A stretch of 64,000 nt of DNA from an uncultured Christensenella sp. (GTDB lineage: Bacteria; Bacillota; Clostridia; Christensenellales; Pumilibacteraceae). A program made the position numbers and the translations under genes. Within the stretch, counting starts at the first letter, position 1. Each line of letters begins with the position of its first letter. The stretch covers positions 20,864 through 84,863 of the forward strand of contig CAJTND010000005.1 of NCBI GenBank assembly GCA_910577995.1. The letters run 5' to 3'. A model generated the notes under the pieces. That model saw only the letters and a program-made list of their open reading frames with translations, was not told the DNA's origin and did not search any database. Below, in pieces: positions 19,124-27,685 of this stretch.

Positions 19124-19836
19124 AACTTATCGATCTTTTGGAAAAAATACGGCGCGCAGTCATAGGCTTCGTTCGCGGCGACAGCGACGCGCTCGAATAC
19201 ATAACGACGGGCGAGGGCTTGCCGCATCCGCTCGGTGCGGAGGAGGAAGCGGAGGCGCTTAAAAAGCTTAAGACCGACCCGTCGGTCAAGACCCTGCTTA
19301 TCGAGCACAACCTAAGGCTCGTTGTGTATATCGCGCGCAAGTTCGACAATACGGGCGTAGACCTCGAGGATCTTATATCGATAGGCACCGTCGGACTGAT
19401 AAAGGCTGTCAACTCCTTCGATCCCGAAAAGAACATCAAGCTCGCGACGTATGCGTCGCGCTGTATCGAGAACGAGATACTCATGCACTTGCGCCGCGTC
19501 GTAAGACTGCGCGCCGAGATATCGCTCGACGAGCCGCTCAACGTCGACAACGAGGGCAACGAGCTCGTTATGGCGGATATACTCGGCTGCGAGGACGACG
19601 TGGGAAAGGAGCTCGAAATCCAAGCCGAACACCGTCTGCTCGGCGAGGCGCTGTCGCGGCTCAACAAGCGCGAGCGCGTTATCATGCAAATGCGGTTCGG
19701 GCTGGGCGGCATGCACGAAAAAACGCAGAAGGAGGTCGCGGACATACTCGGCATTTCGCAGTCTTACATTTCGCGTTTGGAAAAAAAGATAATCTTTCGG
19801 CTTAAAAAAGATATCACAAAGGCGATGCAGGCATAG
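19120..19836 (+). CDS. sigE: Sporulation sigma factor sigma-E (pro-form)
   Basis: Sigma-E is the first mother-cell sigma factor. The 238-residue protein starts with a hydrophobic, basic pro-sequence of about 26 residues; by comparison with Bacillus pro-sigma-E, cleavage should fall near DALEYITTGEGLP. Region 2 (LRLVVYIARKF, DLISIGTVGLIKAV, ATYASRCIENEI) and the region 4 helix-turn-helix (QKEVADILGISQSYISRL) are well conserved. It is translationally coupled to spoIIGA. A GC-rich hairpin lies in the 40-nt gap to the convergent sigG gene. Confidence 0.96.
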   Translation: MKLIDLLEKIRRAVIGFVRGDSDALEYITTGEGLPHPLGAEEEAEALKKLKTDPSVKTLLIEHNLRLVVYIARKFDNTGVDLEDLISIGTVGLIKAVNSFDPEKNIKLATYASRCIENEILMHLRRVVRLRAEISLDEPLNVDNEGNELVMADILGCEDDVGKELEIQAEHRLLGEALSRLNKRERVIMQMRFGLGGMHEKTQKEVADILGISQSYISRLEKKIIFRLKKDITKAMQA

Positions 19837-19876
19837 GGTAATCTTATGTACGCCGCCTTGCGGCGGAATATCGATA

Positions 19877-20644
19877 TCATACTACTTTGTTATGGATGGC
19901 GGCGATAGCGGCTTTTTCCAGGCGGCTGACTTGCGCCTGAGATATGCCTATCTCCTTCGACACTTCCATTTGGGTCTTGCCCTCGTAAAAGCGCATCATC
20001 AGTATGCGCTTTTCTCTTGCGTCGAGCTTGTCGACCGCCTCGTCGATGTCTATGCGGGTGAGCGCGTTGTCGTCGTCCGCGCCGACTATCTGATCCATGA
20101 CGAGCACGGTATCGTCGCCGTCGTGATAGATCGGGTCGTACAGCGAAACGGGGTCGGATATGCCGTCGAGCGCGTACACTACGTCGGATACGGGGATATT
20201 GAGCGCGGCGGCGATGTCCTCGACTTCGGCGGTGTCGCCAGTGTCGTTTTCTATCTGCTGACGCGCTTGGAGCGCATGATACGCCGTGTCGCGAACCGAC
20301 CGCGAAACGCGCAGGGCCGAGCAGTCGCGCAAGAACCTGCGTATCTCGCCGATTATCATCGGCACGGCATAGGTCGAGAACCTAAGGTTATACGACACAT
20401 TGAAGTTTTCCATCGCTTTGATGAGCCCGATACAGCCGACCTGAAAAACGTCGTCAACGCTTTGCTTTTTCGACGCGAACCGCCGCGTTACCGACAGCAC
20501 GAGCCTAAGGTTTGCCATGATAAATTTTTCGCGCGCGTCCTCGTCGCCGCTCTGCGCTTTTTTGATAAGTTCCATCATTTCCTCGTGCTTGAGCTTAGGC
20601 AGGGTGGACGTATCGAGTCCGCATATCTCAACGCGTGTATTCAT
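19877..20644 (-). CDS. sigG: Sporulation sigma factor sigma-G
   Basis: Sigma-G is the late forespore sigma factor. The 255-residue protein begins with the family hallmark RVEICGLDTSTLPKLKHEEM, followed by region 2 (LRLVLSVTRRF, DVFQVGCIGLIKAMENF, RFSTYAVPMIIGEIRRFLRD) and a region 4 helix-turn-helix (QMEVSKEIGISQAQVSRLEK). The ATG has an AGAGGA ribosome site. In Bacillus and most clostridia sigG follows sigE on the same strand; here it is inverted and convergent with it, so read-through from sigE cannot express it. No convincing sigma-F promoter could be read upstream. Confidence 0.95.
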   Translation of the reverse strand: MNTRVEICGLDTSTLPKLKHEEMMELIKKAQSGDEDAREKFIMANLRLVLSVTRRFASKKQSVDDVFQVGCIGLIKAMENFNVSYNLRFSTYAVPMIIGEIRRFLRDCSALRVSRSVRDTAYHALQARQQIENDTGDTAEVEDIAAALNIPVSDVVYALDGISDPVSLYDPIYHDGDDTVLVMDQIVGADDDNALTRIDIDEAVDKLDAREKRILMMRFYEGKTQMEVSKEIGISQAQVSRLEKAAIAAIHNKVV

Positions 20645-20830
20645 AGTTAAGTCCTCTCTAAGTGTTTCCCGATTTCGGCATGACGCCGTTACATTATAAG
20701 TTTGGCTTTGCGCTCGGCTGAGTATTCCCGATAACGGACGTTCCGCGCGAGAATAACGGCAAAGCTTGTCGAAACCGCCCGACGCAAAAAATCCGTAACG
20801 TTTTTGCCGTATGGCTCATATATACCGATT

Positions 20831-21250
20831 ATGGACAACGATTTATCCTATTGCGAGCTTCGCCGCCGCGAGGTCATCAACGGCATCGACGGGCGGCGGC
20901 TCGGACATATCATCGACATAGTTTTTTCGTCCGAGAGCGGGAAGATACGCGGTATTATCCTGCCTTACGGCAAACGCGGGGTCTTTACGAAATCGCAGGA
21001 TCTTTTCGTGCCGTGGCAGTGCGTGCAGAAGATAGGCGAGGACGTTATACTCGTCGAGATAGTCGACTTGCCGTCGGGCGCGCCGACCTGTATCCCGTCG
21101 AAAAAGCACGACAGCAGACAGTGCGGCGACCGTCCGCCTCACGGACCGCCTCCGCCCCCTCCGCCTCAGCCGCGCGAGGAACGCGACTGCGACGGCAAGT
21201 GCGAAAAGTGCATGCTGTTCGACTGCTCGCGCCGCTGGGGCACGGCATGA
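20831..21250 (+). CDS. ymxH: YlmC/YmxH-family PRC-barrel sporulation protein
   Basis: The N-terminal 80 residues form a PRC-barrel-like domain: YCELRRREVINGIDGRRLGH, then FVPWQCVQKIGEDVILVEI, typical of the YlmC/YmxH family. Residue count from ATG 20831 is 139. An in-frame TTG at 20804 could add nine residues, but ATG is preferred. A poly-Pro stretch and a Cys-rich tail (CDGKCEKCMLFDC) follow, with spacing that might bind a metal. No ribosome site precedes the ATG; TATATA ends 6 nt upstream, but the -35 region is poor. The gene sits between sigG and nrdR, its usual neighbourhood. Exact role unknown. Confidence 0.8.
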   Translation: MDNDLSYCELRRREVINGIDGRRLGHIIDIVFSSESGKIRGIILPYGKRGVFTKSQDLFVPWQCVQKIGEDVILVEIVDLPSGAPTCIPSKKHDSRQCGDRPPHGPPPPPPPQPREERDCDGKCEKCMLFDCSRRWGTA

Positions 21251-21294
21251 TAAACTGTTGACCAAAAAATACAAAAAATAACAAATCGGCGATA

Positions 21295-21323
21295 TTGACA
21301 GTATCGCTTTTTTGTGTTATAAT
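21295..21323 (+). promoter_or_regulatory. Consensus sigma-A promoter of nrdR
   Basis: TTGACA (21295-21300) and TATAAT (21318-21323) with 17-bp spacing match the consensus fully. It probably drives nrdR-feoA-feoB and perhaps the pseudouridine synthase gene. Confidence 0.92.
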
Positions 21324-21376
21324 AATCGGGCGGCATTAAGAAAAAAGCCGCATACTAAGCGAAGGATAAACATATC

Positions 21377-21823
21377 ATGAAATGTATCTATTGCGGTAAC
21401 GCGGAAAGCAAGGTCGTAGACTCACGCTCTACCGACGACGGCAACAGCATACGCCGCCGCCGCGAGTGTCTGCAATGCGGCAAGCGGTTCACTACCTACG
21501 AGGTGATCGAGTCGACGCCCGTCCTTGTCGTGAAGAACGACGGGACGCGGCAGCCGTTCGACCCGATAAAAGTCAAGAACGGCGTTATCAAGTCATGCGA
21601 GAAACGTCCCGTCGCCATACGCGAGATAGACGCGCTCGTACAGTCGGTGGAAAAAGCCGTGTACAACTCGCTCGAACAGGAGATATCGTCGCAGAAGATA
21701 GGCGAGCTTGTGATGGACAGGCTGAAAACGCTCGATCAAATAGCTTATGTACGGTTTGCGTCTGTCTACCGCGATTTCCGCGATGTGTCGACGTTTATCG
21801 AGTTTATCAACGATTTCAAATAG
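21377..21823 (+). CDS. nrdR: Transcriptional repressor NrdR
   Basis: NrdR represses ribonucleotide reductase genes in response to ATP/dATP. The 148-residue protein has a zinc ribbon with Cys3, Cys6, Cys31 and Cys34 (KCIYCGN and ECLQCGKRFTTYE) and an ATP-cone domain from about 49 to 139 (VVKNDGTRQPFDPIKVKNGV). Length and start are typical; the ribosome site is AAGGAT. No NrdR box search was possible beyond the window. Confidence 0.97.
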   Translation: MKCIYCGNAESKVVDSRSTDDGNSIRRRRECLQCGKRFTTYEVIESTPVLVVKNDGTRQPFDPIKVKNGVIKSCEKRPVAIREIDALVQSVEKAVYNSLEQEISSQKIGELVMDRLKTLDQIAYVRFASVYRDFRDVSTFIEFINDFK

Positions 21824-21831
21824 GATAGGTC

Positions 21832-22053
21832 ATGACGCTTTTCGACAGTCCGAACGACGACGGGATGATAACCGCTATAAACGGTGATGCGGAGACGCAC
21901 AGGCGGCTCGTCGATCTCGGGCTGTTGAACGCGAGATACAGGATCAAAGCGCGGAGAAAAAGCGCGGTCTGTGTTTACTTTGAAAACGGCGGACACGGTT
22001 TTTGCGCCGTGGTGGAAGCGGGGATAGCGAAGCGTTTGGAGGTCGAACGGTGA
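21832..22053 (+). CDS. feoA: FeoA-like SH3-fold protein
   Basis: The 73-residue protein has the FeoA pattern: an early glycine-containing turn, RRLVDLGLLNARYRIKARRK and a final beta strand. FeoA is a small cytoplasmic partner of the iron transporter FeoB. It starts 9 nt after nrdR with AGGATAGG upstream, and its stop overlaps the GTG start of feoB, so the two are translationally coupled. Confidence 0.85.
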   Translation: MTLFDSPNDDGMITAINGDAETHRRLVDLGLLNARYRIKARRKSAVCVYFENGGHGFCAVVEAGIAKRLEVER

Positions 22054-24056
22054 GGATAGCGTTATGCGGCAATCCCAACGTCGGCAAGACGACGCTTTAT
22101 AACAGGCTTACTCGCTCCAACGCGCCCGTCGGTAATTGGCACGGCGTGACAGTCGACGCGCGCGGCAAGCGCGCCAAGGGCGGCGCGCATACCGTCGTCG
22201 ATCTTCCCGGCGCGTATTCGCTGACGGCACGATCGGCGGAGGAGGGCGTCACGCGCGACGAGGCGCTTTTCGGCGGATACGATGTGATAGCTTACGTCGC
22301 AGAGGTCAACAACCTGCGCCGCAATCTTTATATGCTGACACAGCTCGCCGAGGCGGGCAAAAAGTGCATACTTATAGTAAACATGATGGACGAGGCGCGC
22401 GGTAAAGTCGACCTCGGGATTATTTCCTCGCGGCTCGGTATACCCGTCGTCGGCACGTCGGAAAAGCGCAAGGACCCGACGGCGGAGATATTCGCCGCTG
22501 CGGAAAAGGCGCGGGTGCCGAGGATAGACTATCTTTCCGACGGCAGTATATTGCGGCTCGCCGCCGAGCTTAAAAACGCCGATAAGTCGGGACTGACTGC
22601 GGGATTCGCCGCAGCAAAGCTTATCGAGCGCGACGGGTACATAGCCGAAAAGCTCGGGTGCGATGCGGCAGGATGCGCGGCGTGCGGCGGTTGCAACGTC
22701 GGCGGCGCGAGCGCGGATCGTCCCGCGATGCTCAGATATGCGTATATCGACAGGGCGCTCGACGGCGCGATAGAGCGCGTCGACGCGTACAAAAAGACGG
22801 ACGCGATCGACAGAGTATTGCTCGGCAAACTCGCTCTCCCGATATTCTTTCTTATAATGACGGCGGTTTTCGTCATAACCTTCGAGGCGGCAAAACCGCT
22901 GTCCGACTTGCTGTCGCGGCTGATAGCGACGGCGGCGGAGCGGGCTCGCGGCGGGCTCGGTAAAGCGCCGGAGTGGGTCGGGTCGCTCGTTTCCGACGGG
23001 GTAATAGGCGGCGTCGGCGCGGTGCTCGCGTTCTTGCCGCAGGTCGTCATACTGTTCCTACTGACGGCGCTTTTGCAGGACAGCGGCTATATGAGCCGCG
23101 TCGCGTTCGTCACAGACGGGTTTTTCAAAAAGCTCGGGCTTAGCGGACGCGCGGCGTTCTCGGTGATACTCGGGCTGGGCTGCTCGGTCACCGCGGTGCT
23201 GTCCGCGCGCGGTATAGCCGATGCGTCTGCTCGGCGGCGCGCGGCGTTTGCCGCTCCTTTCGTGCCGTGCAGTGCGCGGCTTGCCGTATTTACGGCGATA
23301 ACGGCGTATTTCGGGCTGGGCGGGCTGACCGTCGCCGCGATGTACGTTTGCGGATTTATTGCGGCGGTCGTCGTATTGAAGATATCCTCGGCGTTCGTCA
23401 AGACCGATGCGGCGGAAAAGACCATTCTCGAGATACCGCCGTACCGTCTGCCGTCGCCGTCGCGCGTCGCGCGGTCGGTGTGGTCGAGCGTTTCGTCATT
23501 CGTCGTCCGCGTCGGCTCTGTCATACTTTGCGTCGGCGTTATCATGTGGGTGCTGTCGAACTTTTCCGTCGCCGACGGCTTTACGGGCGGCGGCGAAAAC
23601 AGCCTGATGTGCACGCTCGCGTCGCTCGTCGCGCCGGTGTTCAGTCCGCTCGGCTTTGGGAATTGGCGCGCGGTCACGGCACTGATTTCGGGCATAGCGG
23701 CAAAGGAGACCGTCGTATCGGTCATAGCGTCGCTCGGCGGGCTCGGCGAGGTCTTTGCGTCTCGGCATGCGGCTGTGTCGTTCCTGATATTTACGTGTCT
23801 GTACGTGCCGTGCATAGCGACGCTCGGCGCGCTCGCCAAGGAGAACGGCGTAAAGAGCGCGCTGCTGTCCGCGCTCGTGCATACGCTGTCTGCGTATTTA
23901 TGCTCGTACCTGTACTATTCCGCCGCGGTGCTTATAAGGACGGACACGGCGGCGACGGCGGCGGTGTGGTCGTGCCTTGCCGCGGTCGTTGCGACGGCGT
24001 CGGCGGTGCTGACGGTAAAAACAAAGAAAAAACGCAGGAAGCCGCAAGCGGCTTGA
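22050..24056 (+). CDS. feoB: Ferrous iron transporter FeoB
   Basis: FeoB imports Fe2+ through the cytoplasmic membrane. The GTG at 22050 is the start because GGAGG lies 7 nt upstream and the GTPase motif begins at once; the product has 668 residues. The G domain has G1 GNPNVGKTT, G2 VGNWHGVTVD, G3 DLPG and NMMD near the G4 position. Two gate regions follow, with GLGCSVTAVLSAR and FVPCSARLAVF carrying the conserved cysteines. A Cys-rich loop (CDAAGCAACGGC) between the G domain and the membrane part is notable. It is coupled to feoA. Confidence 0.95.
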   Translation: MRIALCGNPNVGKTTLYNRLTRSNAPVGNWHGVTVDARGKRAKGGAHTVVDLPGAYSLTARSAEEGVTRDEALFGGYDVIAYVAEVNNLRRNLYMLTQLAEAGKKCILIVNMMDEARGKVDLGIISSRLGIPVVGTSEKRKDPTAEIFAAAEKARVPRIDYLSDGSILRLAAELKNADKSGLTAGFAAAKLIERDGYIAEKLGCDAAGCAACGGCNVGGASADRPAMLRYAYIDRALDGAIERVDAYKKTDAIDRVLLGKLALPIFFLIMTAVFVITFEAAKPLSDLLSRLIATAAERARGGLGKAPEWVGSLVSDGVIGGVGAVLAFLPQVVILFLLTALLQDSGYMSRVAFVTDGFFKKLGLSGRAAFSVILGLGCSVTAVLSARGIADASARRRAAFAAPFVPCSARLAVFTAITAYFGLGGLTVAAMYVCGFIAAVVVLKISSAFVKTDAAEKTILEIPPYRLPSPSRVARSVWSSVSSFVVRVGSVILCVGVIMWVLSNFSVADGFTGGGENSLMCTLASLVAPVFSPLGFGNWRAVTALISGIAAKETVVSVIASLGGLGEVFASRHAAVSFLIFTCLYVPCIATLGALAKENGVKSALLSALVHTLSAYLCSYLYYSAAVLIRTDTAATAAVWSCLAAVVATASAVLTVKTKKKRRKPQAA

Positions 24057-24069
24057 CGGTAAAAAATAC

Positions 24070-24960
24070 ATGGGAAAAAAAGTAGAATTCACGGCTGATA
24101 AAAATACGGGCGTCGCGCCGTTTCTCGCGTCGGCGGTAGCGGGGCTGTCGCGCGCCGCGGCGGATAAACTCGTCAAGAGCGGCGAGGTGCGCGTCAACGG
24201 CGCGCGCGTCAAAAGCAACGATATGCTTAAAATAGGCGATACCGTCGCGGCGTTCGTGCCCGACGCGCTTCTTACGGTCTCCGTTGCGCCGCGGATAGTT
24301 TACGAGGACGGCAATGTCGTCGTATTCGACAAGCCCAAGCGAATATCCTACGACAAACTGCCCGAGCTGTACGGTGCGCCGCTTTATGCCGTGCACCGCC
24401 TCGATACCAATACGACGGGGCTTATCGCTTTTGCCAAGACCGACGCGGCGCGCGCGGAGCTCGAGGACGCGTTCCGTTGCCGCCGCGTGCATAAAGTCTA
24501 CGAAGCCGTTGTATATCCGCCGCCGCCGAAGGCGCACGACACGCTCACGGCGTACCTCGCTATGAATGACGGCGTCGCGACGGTATCGGACAAGCCCTCG
24601 GACGGTCGCAAAACGATCGTCACCGAATACTCCGTCGAGCGGTCCATCGGAAGCGCCGCGCTTTTGCGCCTTACGCCGCACACGGGCAGAACGCATCAGC
24701 TCCGCGCGCACATGTACCATATAGGCTGTCCGATAATAGGCGATCCCAAGTACGGCGGCAAAAAGATAGACGGCGCGCCCGATACGCAAATGCTCGCCGC
24801 GGTCGAGCTGACTTTCGACGGACTTAAAATATGCAAGGCGCTCAACGGAAAAAAACTCGTTACGGATAACGGGTTCGACCTCGGCTTTTCGGAAAACCTC
24901 GACGGCGATGCGGATAGTTGCCGCGGCGCGGTTAATACCGATAAAATCGGCAAAAAATAG
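24070..24960 (+). CDS. RluA-family pseudouridine synthase
   Basis: This 296-residue enzyme isomerises uridines in rRNA or tRNA. It has an N-terminal S4 RNA-binding domain (about 15-65, LSRAAADKLVKSGEVRVNG) and a catalytic domain with HRLDTNTTGLI, where Asp112 is the catalytic residue. The RLTPHTGRTHQLRAH motif and GDPKYGG confirm the RluA/RluC/RluD group. The target uridines cannot be told from sequence. It follows feoB by 13 nt without a clear ribosome site. Confidence 0.92.
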   Translation: MGKKVEFTADKNTGVAPFLASAVAGLSRAAADKLVKSGEVRVNGARVKSNDMLKIGDTVAAFVPDALLTVSVAPRIVYEDGNVVVFDKPKRISYDKLPELYGAPLYAVHRLDTNTTGLIAFAKTDAARAELEDAFRCRRVHKVYEAVVYPPPPKAHDTLTAYLAMNDGVATVSDKPSDGRKTIVTEYSVERSIGSAALLRLTPHTGRTHQLRAHMYHIGCPIIGDPKYGGKKIDGAPDTQMLAAVELTFDGLKICKALNGKKLVTDNGFDLGFSENLDGDADSCRGAVNTDKIGKK

Positions 24961-24972
24961 AATTGTAATGTA

Positions 24973-25001
24973 TTGACAAAATTCGCGTTTTGCGGTACAA
25001 T
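24973..25001 (+). promoter_or_regulatory. Sigma-A promoter, leaderless, of the DUF975-like gene
   Basis: TTGACA (24973-24978), 17-bp spacer, TACAAT (24996-25001). ATG 25009 starts 7 nt after the -10 box, so the predicted message has almost no leader. Confidence 0.85.
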
Positions 25002-25008
25002 AATGTAA

Positions 25009-26586
25009 ATGACCAACAAAGAGTTGAAATCGGAAGCGAGACAAAAGCTCGCTCTCAATATACATCAGGCGATAATCGTATACACCGTCGAGTTTGCGAT
25101 ATTGGTTTCGCTGGTAGCGCTCATAGCTATGTCGTGCGTCGCGTTGCGCGTTTCGCTCGCCGCGTCGATAGCTATGCTGTGCTACGGCGTCGTACTGTTT
25201 ATCGCGGCGGTCATAGCGGGCGGCGTCGTCAATTACGCGATGATAGACTGCTATCTTTCCTCGTACCGCTGCGCGCCGTACAGCGTGCGTCGGTTGGGCG
25301 AGACGCTTGCCCGTTGCAATGTGAGCAAGGTGCTCAAACTCAATCTTATCAGGACGCTTATAGGCTTCGGACTGCTGTTGCTGTTGATAGTGCCGGGCGT
25401 GATATATCTTTCGCGCACGTCCATGGCAAATCACCTAATGCTCGCAAATCCGTCCATGAAGCCGATGACCGCGCTCTCCGCGTCGTCTAAGGTGATGAGC
25501 GGCAAGACGGGCGGTTACTTCGCGCTAATGATGTCCATGTTCGGCTGGATGGCGCTCGGCGTCGTCACGCTCGGCTTGGGGCTCGTATTTATAATGCCGT
25601 ATATCAACTTTACCAAAACGGTATATTACAAACGTAAATTACAGGGCGATACGGGCGTTTACGGCTACGCGCCGCAGAACGCCGCCGATGACTATAACGC
25701 CGCGCCGCAGGACGCATACAGACCGGACGTACTGCCGCAGGCGCGCACAGTGCCCGCGCCGCTCGACGGCGCGGCGCAGGAACTGCGTATAGAGCAGAAC
25801 GACGAGCCCGTTGCGCCCATAGGCGCGCTGTCCGATGCGGAAGTGCGCGAGATGAACGCGACCATGCGCGATTTCGGCGCGCCCGAGGTCGTCGTGCAGA
25901 GCGGTGTATCGACGGAAAAAGAAACGATAGTGCCCGAGGTAGTTATCAGTCCCGTATCCACGCTGAAAAAGACCGAAACAAAGTCGAAGGAAGCGACGGA
26001 CACGGCAAAGGGCACGCCCGTGGAAGATTCGGATATCGTGGAGATAGTCAAGCCGCTCACTACGATAGAGGCGGACGAGGCGAACGTGTTCGACCGCAAG
26101 GTCAACAGCCTGTATTCGCGTTCCGCGCCGCAAGCGGAAGTCAAGCACGACTACTTCTCCGCGCCGATAGAGGACGATCCAAACGACTTTGCTACGCCCG
26201 ATGGATCGGACGTGTTCGGCGACAGTACCGCCGCGAATGGCGAGATACCGTCGGAAGCGGACGACGACATTATGTCGGACAGCGAGCTCGCGGACTTTAT
26301 CAATAACTTCAACGACGAGCCGCCGCAGCCCGCCAAGTACGAGCCGCGTCCGCGAAGCCGTAGCGTCGATATAGAGGATCTGCCGCACGCATCCTCACGA
26401 AACACAGAGCGCGTCGCGCGCCCGTCCTTCCGTCCGTCGCCCGATCATCCGCGCGAGCAGCAGCCGCCGCGTCAGGCGCAACAGCCGCCGCAGCATGCCG
26501 CAAGACCGTCGGCAGCAGACGGTCCGCAAATGAGCCGAACGGAGCGCGCACGTCTTGCGAGGGAAGAGCGGCTCAAAAATCTTTGA
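25009..26586 (+). CDS. DUF975-like membrane protein with long disordered tail
   Basis: Residues 1-205 resemble the DUF975 family: KLALNIHQAI at the start, several membrane segments (about 24-48, 52-78, 115-135, 172-197) and the closing MPYINFTKTVYYKRK. The remaining 320 residues are acidic and then Arg/Pro/Gln-rich, clearly disordered, ending in a short basic helix (SRTERARLAREERLKNL). Such a tail is not usual in DUF975 proteins. It is followed by a cyclophilin-like gene after 14 nt. Function unknown; the tail may dock partners at the cytoplasmic face. Confidence 0.8.
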   Translation: MTNKELKSEARQKLALNIHQAIIVYTVEFAILVSLVALIAMSCVALRVSLAASIAMLCYGVVLFIAAVIAGGVVNYAMIDCYLSSYRCAPYSVRRLGETLARCNVSKVLKLNLIRTLIGFGLLLLLIVPGVIYLSRTSMANHLMLANPSMKPMTALSASSKVMSGKTGGYFALMMSMFGWMALGVVTLGLGLVFIMPYINFTKTVYYKRKLQGDTGVYGYAPQNAADDYNAAPQDAYRPDVLPQARTVPAPLDGAAQELRIEQNDEPVAPIGALSDAEVREMNATMRDFGAPEVVVQSGVSTEKETIVPEVVISPVSTLKKTETKSKEATDTAKGTPVEDSDIVEIVKPLTTIEADEANVFDRKVNSLYSRSAPQAEVKHDYFSAPIEDDPNDFATPDGSDVFGDSTAANGEIPSEADDDIMSDSELADFINNFNDEPPQPAKYEPRPRSRSVDIEDLPHASSRNTERVARPSFRPSPDHPREQQPPRQAQQPPQHAARPSAADGPQMSRTERARLAREERLKNL

Positions 26587-26600
26587 TCGAGTAGGTTATC

Positions 26601-27593
26601 TTGAAAGAAAAACGCACATATTCGCTGACGGCTAAGGAGCGCAAACAGCGCCGCGCCGAGGCGGAAAAGAAACAAAACAAGCAGATAAAGAGCGGCGGCG
26701 ACGCGCAGTCCGCGGAAGCGGCGATGCTCGCATCGCAAAAGACCGCCAAGCGCAACGCCGTTACCGTCGGAGCGGTGCTTTGCGTCGCTATCATACTCGT
26801 GATAGCCGCGCTTCTCGCGCCCGTCATCGCGTATGTGGTAAATCCTTACGCGGGCTATAAAGACGTTATCGCGCGGTTCAAGCTGTCCAACGGCATGACG
26901 CTCGAATATGTCATCGACGAAAAACAGTACGATATCGCGGCGACGAATTTCATATTCCTCGCGAAAAGCGGTTACTTCGACAATACAGTATTTTACGACG
27001 CGTCCAACGGCTGGCTTCGGTTCGGCGGATACGAGGGCGTGCCCAACGCGTCGGCTGGACTGTCGAGCAATTACGAATTGACAAAGCATCATTCCGACAA
27101 TAAGGACTTTTGCACAAAGTTCACCGCTATCCCGAACAAGCCGTTCGAGAAGAACATAAGCGATAAGTTCGGCTATCGTTTCCGCGCCGACTCGGGCGGC
27201 ACCAACAATTCGCTCCTCAATCAGGCGGGCATATTGACGTTTCTCTATTCGGACACGTCGACGGAATTCCAAATGTCTTGGAAGGAACAGCCGACCAACG
27301 AGATGCGCAAAGCCGAGGGCGGATACGACGTGCTCGAACCGACGATGGTCGGGCATGTCCTCAACGAAAAGACTTTGGAGAACGTCATCGAGATAGCGAA
27401 TACCGCGGTAGTCAACGAGAAGATAACCTCGGGCTATAAATGGGCAACGCCGTCGCCGACGATATATATCCGCAAGGTCAGCGTGTACAACCTCAAAGGC
27501 TCCAAGTGGCGCAACTTCGACTTTATCGAGTACGCCGACGGCAAGGACAAGGACAACAGAAACAGGCTCTCGCAGTGGATAGGCAGAGCTTAA
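26601..27593 (+). CDS. Membrane-anchored cyclophilin-like protein
   Basis: The 330-residue product has a basic, charged N-terminus (about 1-50), one membrane segment (about 52-80) and an outer domain that follows the order of cyclophilin motifs: NFIFLAKSGYFDNTVFYD, GWLRFGGYEG, a LLNQAGILTFLYSD strand and VGHVLNEKTLENVIEI near the end. The usual catalytic Arg and the FxxxQGGD signature are replaced, so prolyl isomerase activity is doubtful. The start is TTG with a weak GTAGG site. It shares a transcript with the DUF975-like gene and ends at a terminator. Confidence 0.7.
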   Translation: MKEKRTYSLTAKERKQRRAEAEKKQNKQIKSGGDAQSAEAAMLASQKTAKRNAVTVGAVLCVAIILVIAALLAPVIAYVVNPYAGYKDVIARFKLSNGMTLEYVIDEKQYDIAATNFIFLAKSGYFDNTVFYDASNGWLRFGGYEGVPNASAGLSSNYELTKHHSDNKDFCTKFTAIPNKPFEKNISDKFGYRFRADSGGTNNSLLNQAGILTFLYSDTSTEFQMSWKEQPTNEMRKAEGGYDVLEPTMVGHVLNEKTLENVIEIANTAVVNEKITSGYKWATPSPTIYIRKVSVYNLKGSKWRNFDFIEYADGKDKDNRNRLSQWIGRA

Positions 27594-27610
27594 AATAAAA
27601 AACCGACGGA

Positions 27611-27647
27611 GAAGCGCGGCATTAAGCCGCGCTTCTTCTTTTGTTTT
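27611..27647 (+). terminator. Strong intrinsic terminator
   Basis: A perfect 10-bp stem GAAGCGCGGC / GCCGCGCTTC with loop ATTAA is followed by TTCTTTTGTTTT. It ends the DUF975-cyclophilin unit. Confidence 0.95.
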
Positions 27648-27685
27648 ATGAATAATCCGCGAGCAACGGGGGAATTATCCGTTAT

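Noticed and set aside
19892..20650. 252-codon plus-strand frame opposite sigG
   Set aside because: sigG on the minus strand is unmistakable; the opposite frame shows no family features.
23932..25434. 500-codon minus-strand frame opposite the pseudouridine synthase and DUF975-like genes
   Set aside because: It crosses two clear plus-strand genes and a promoter, is Arg-rich and has no recognisable domain.
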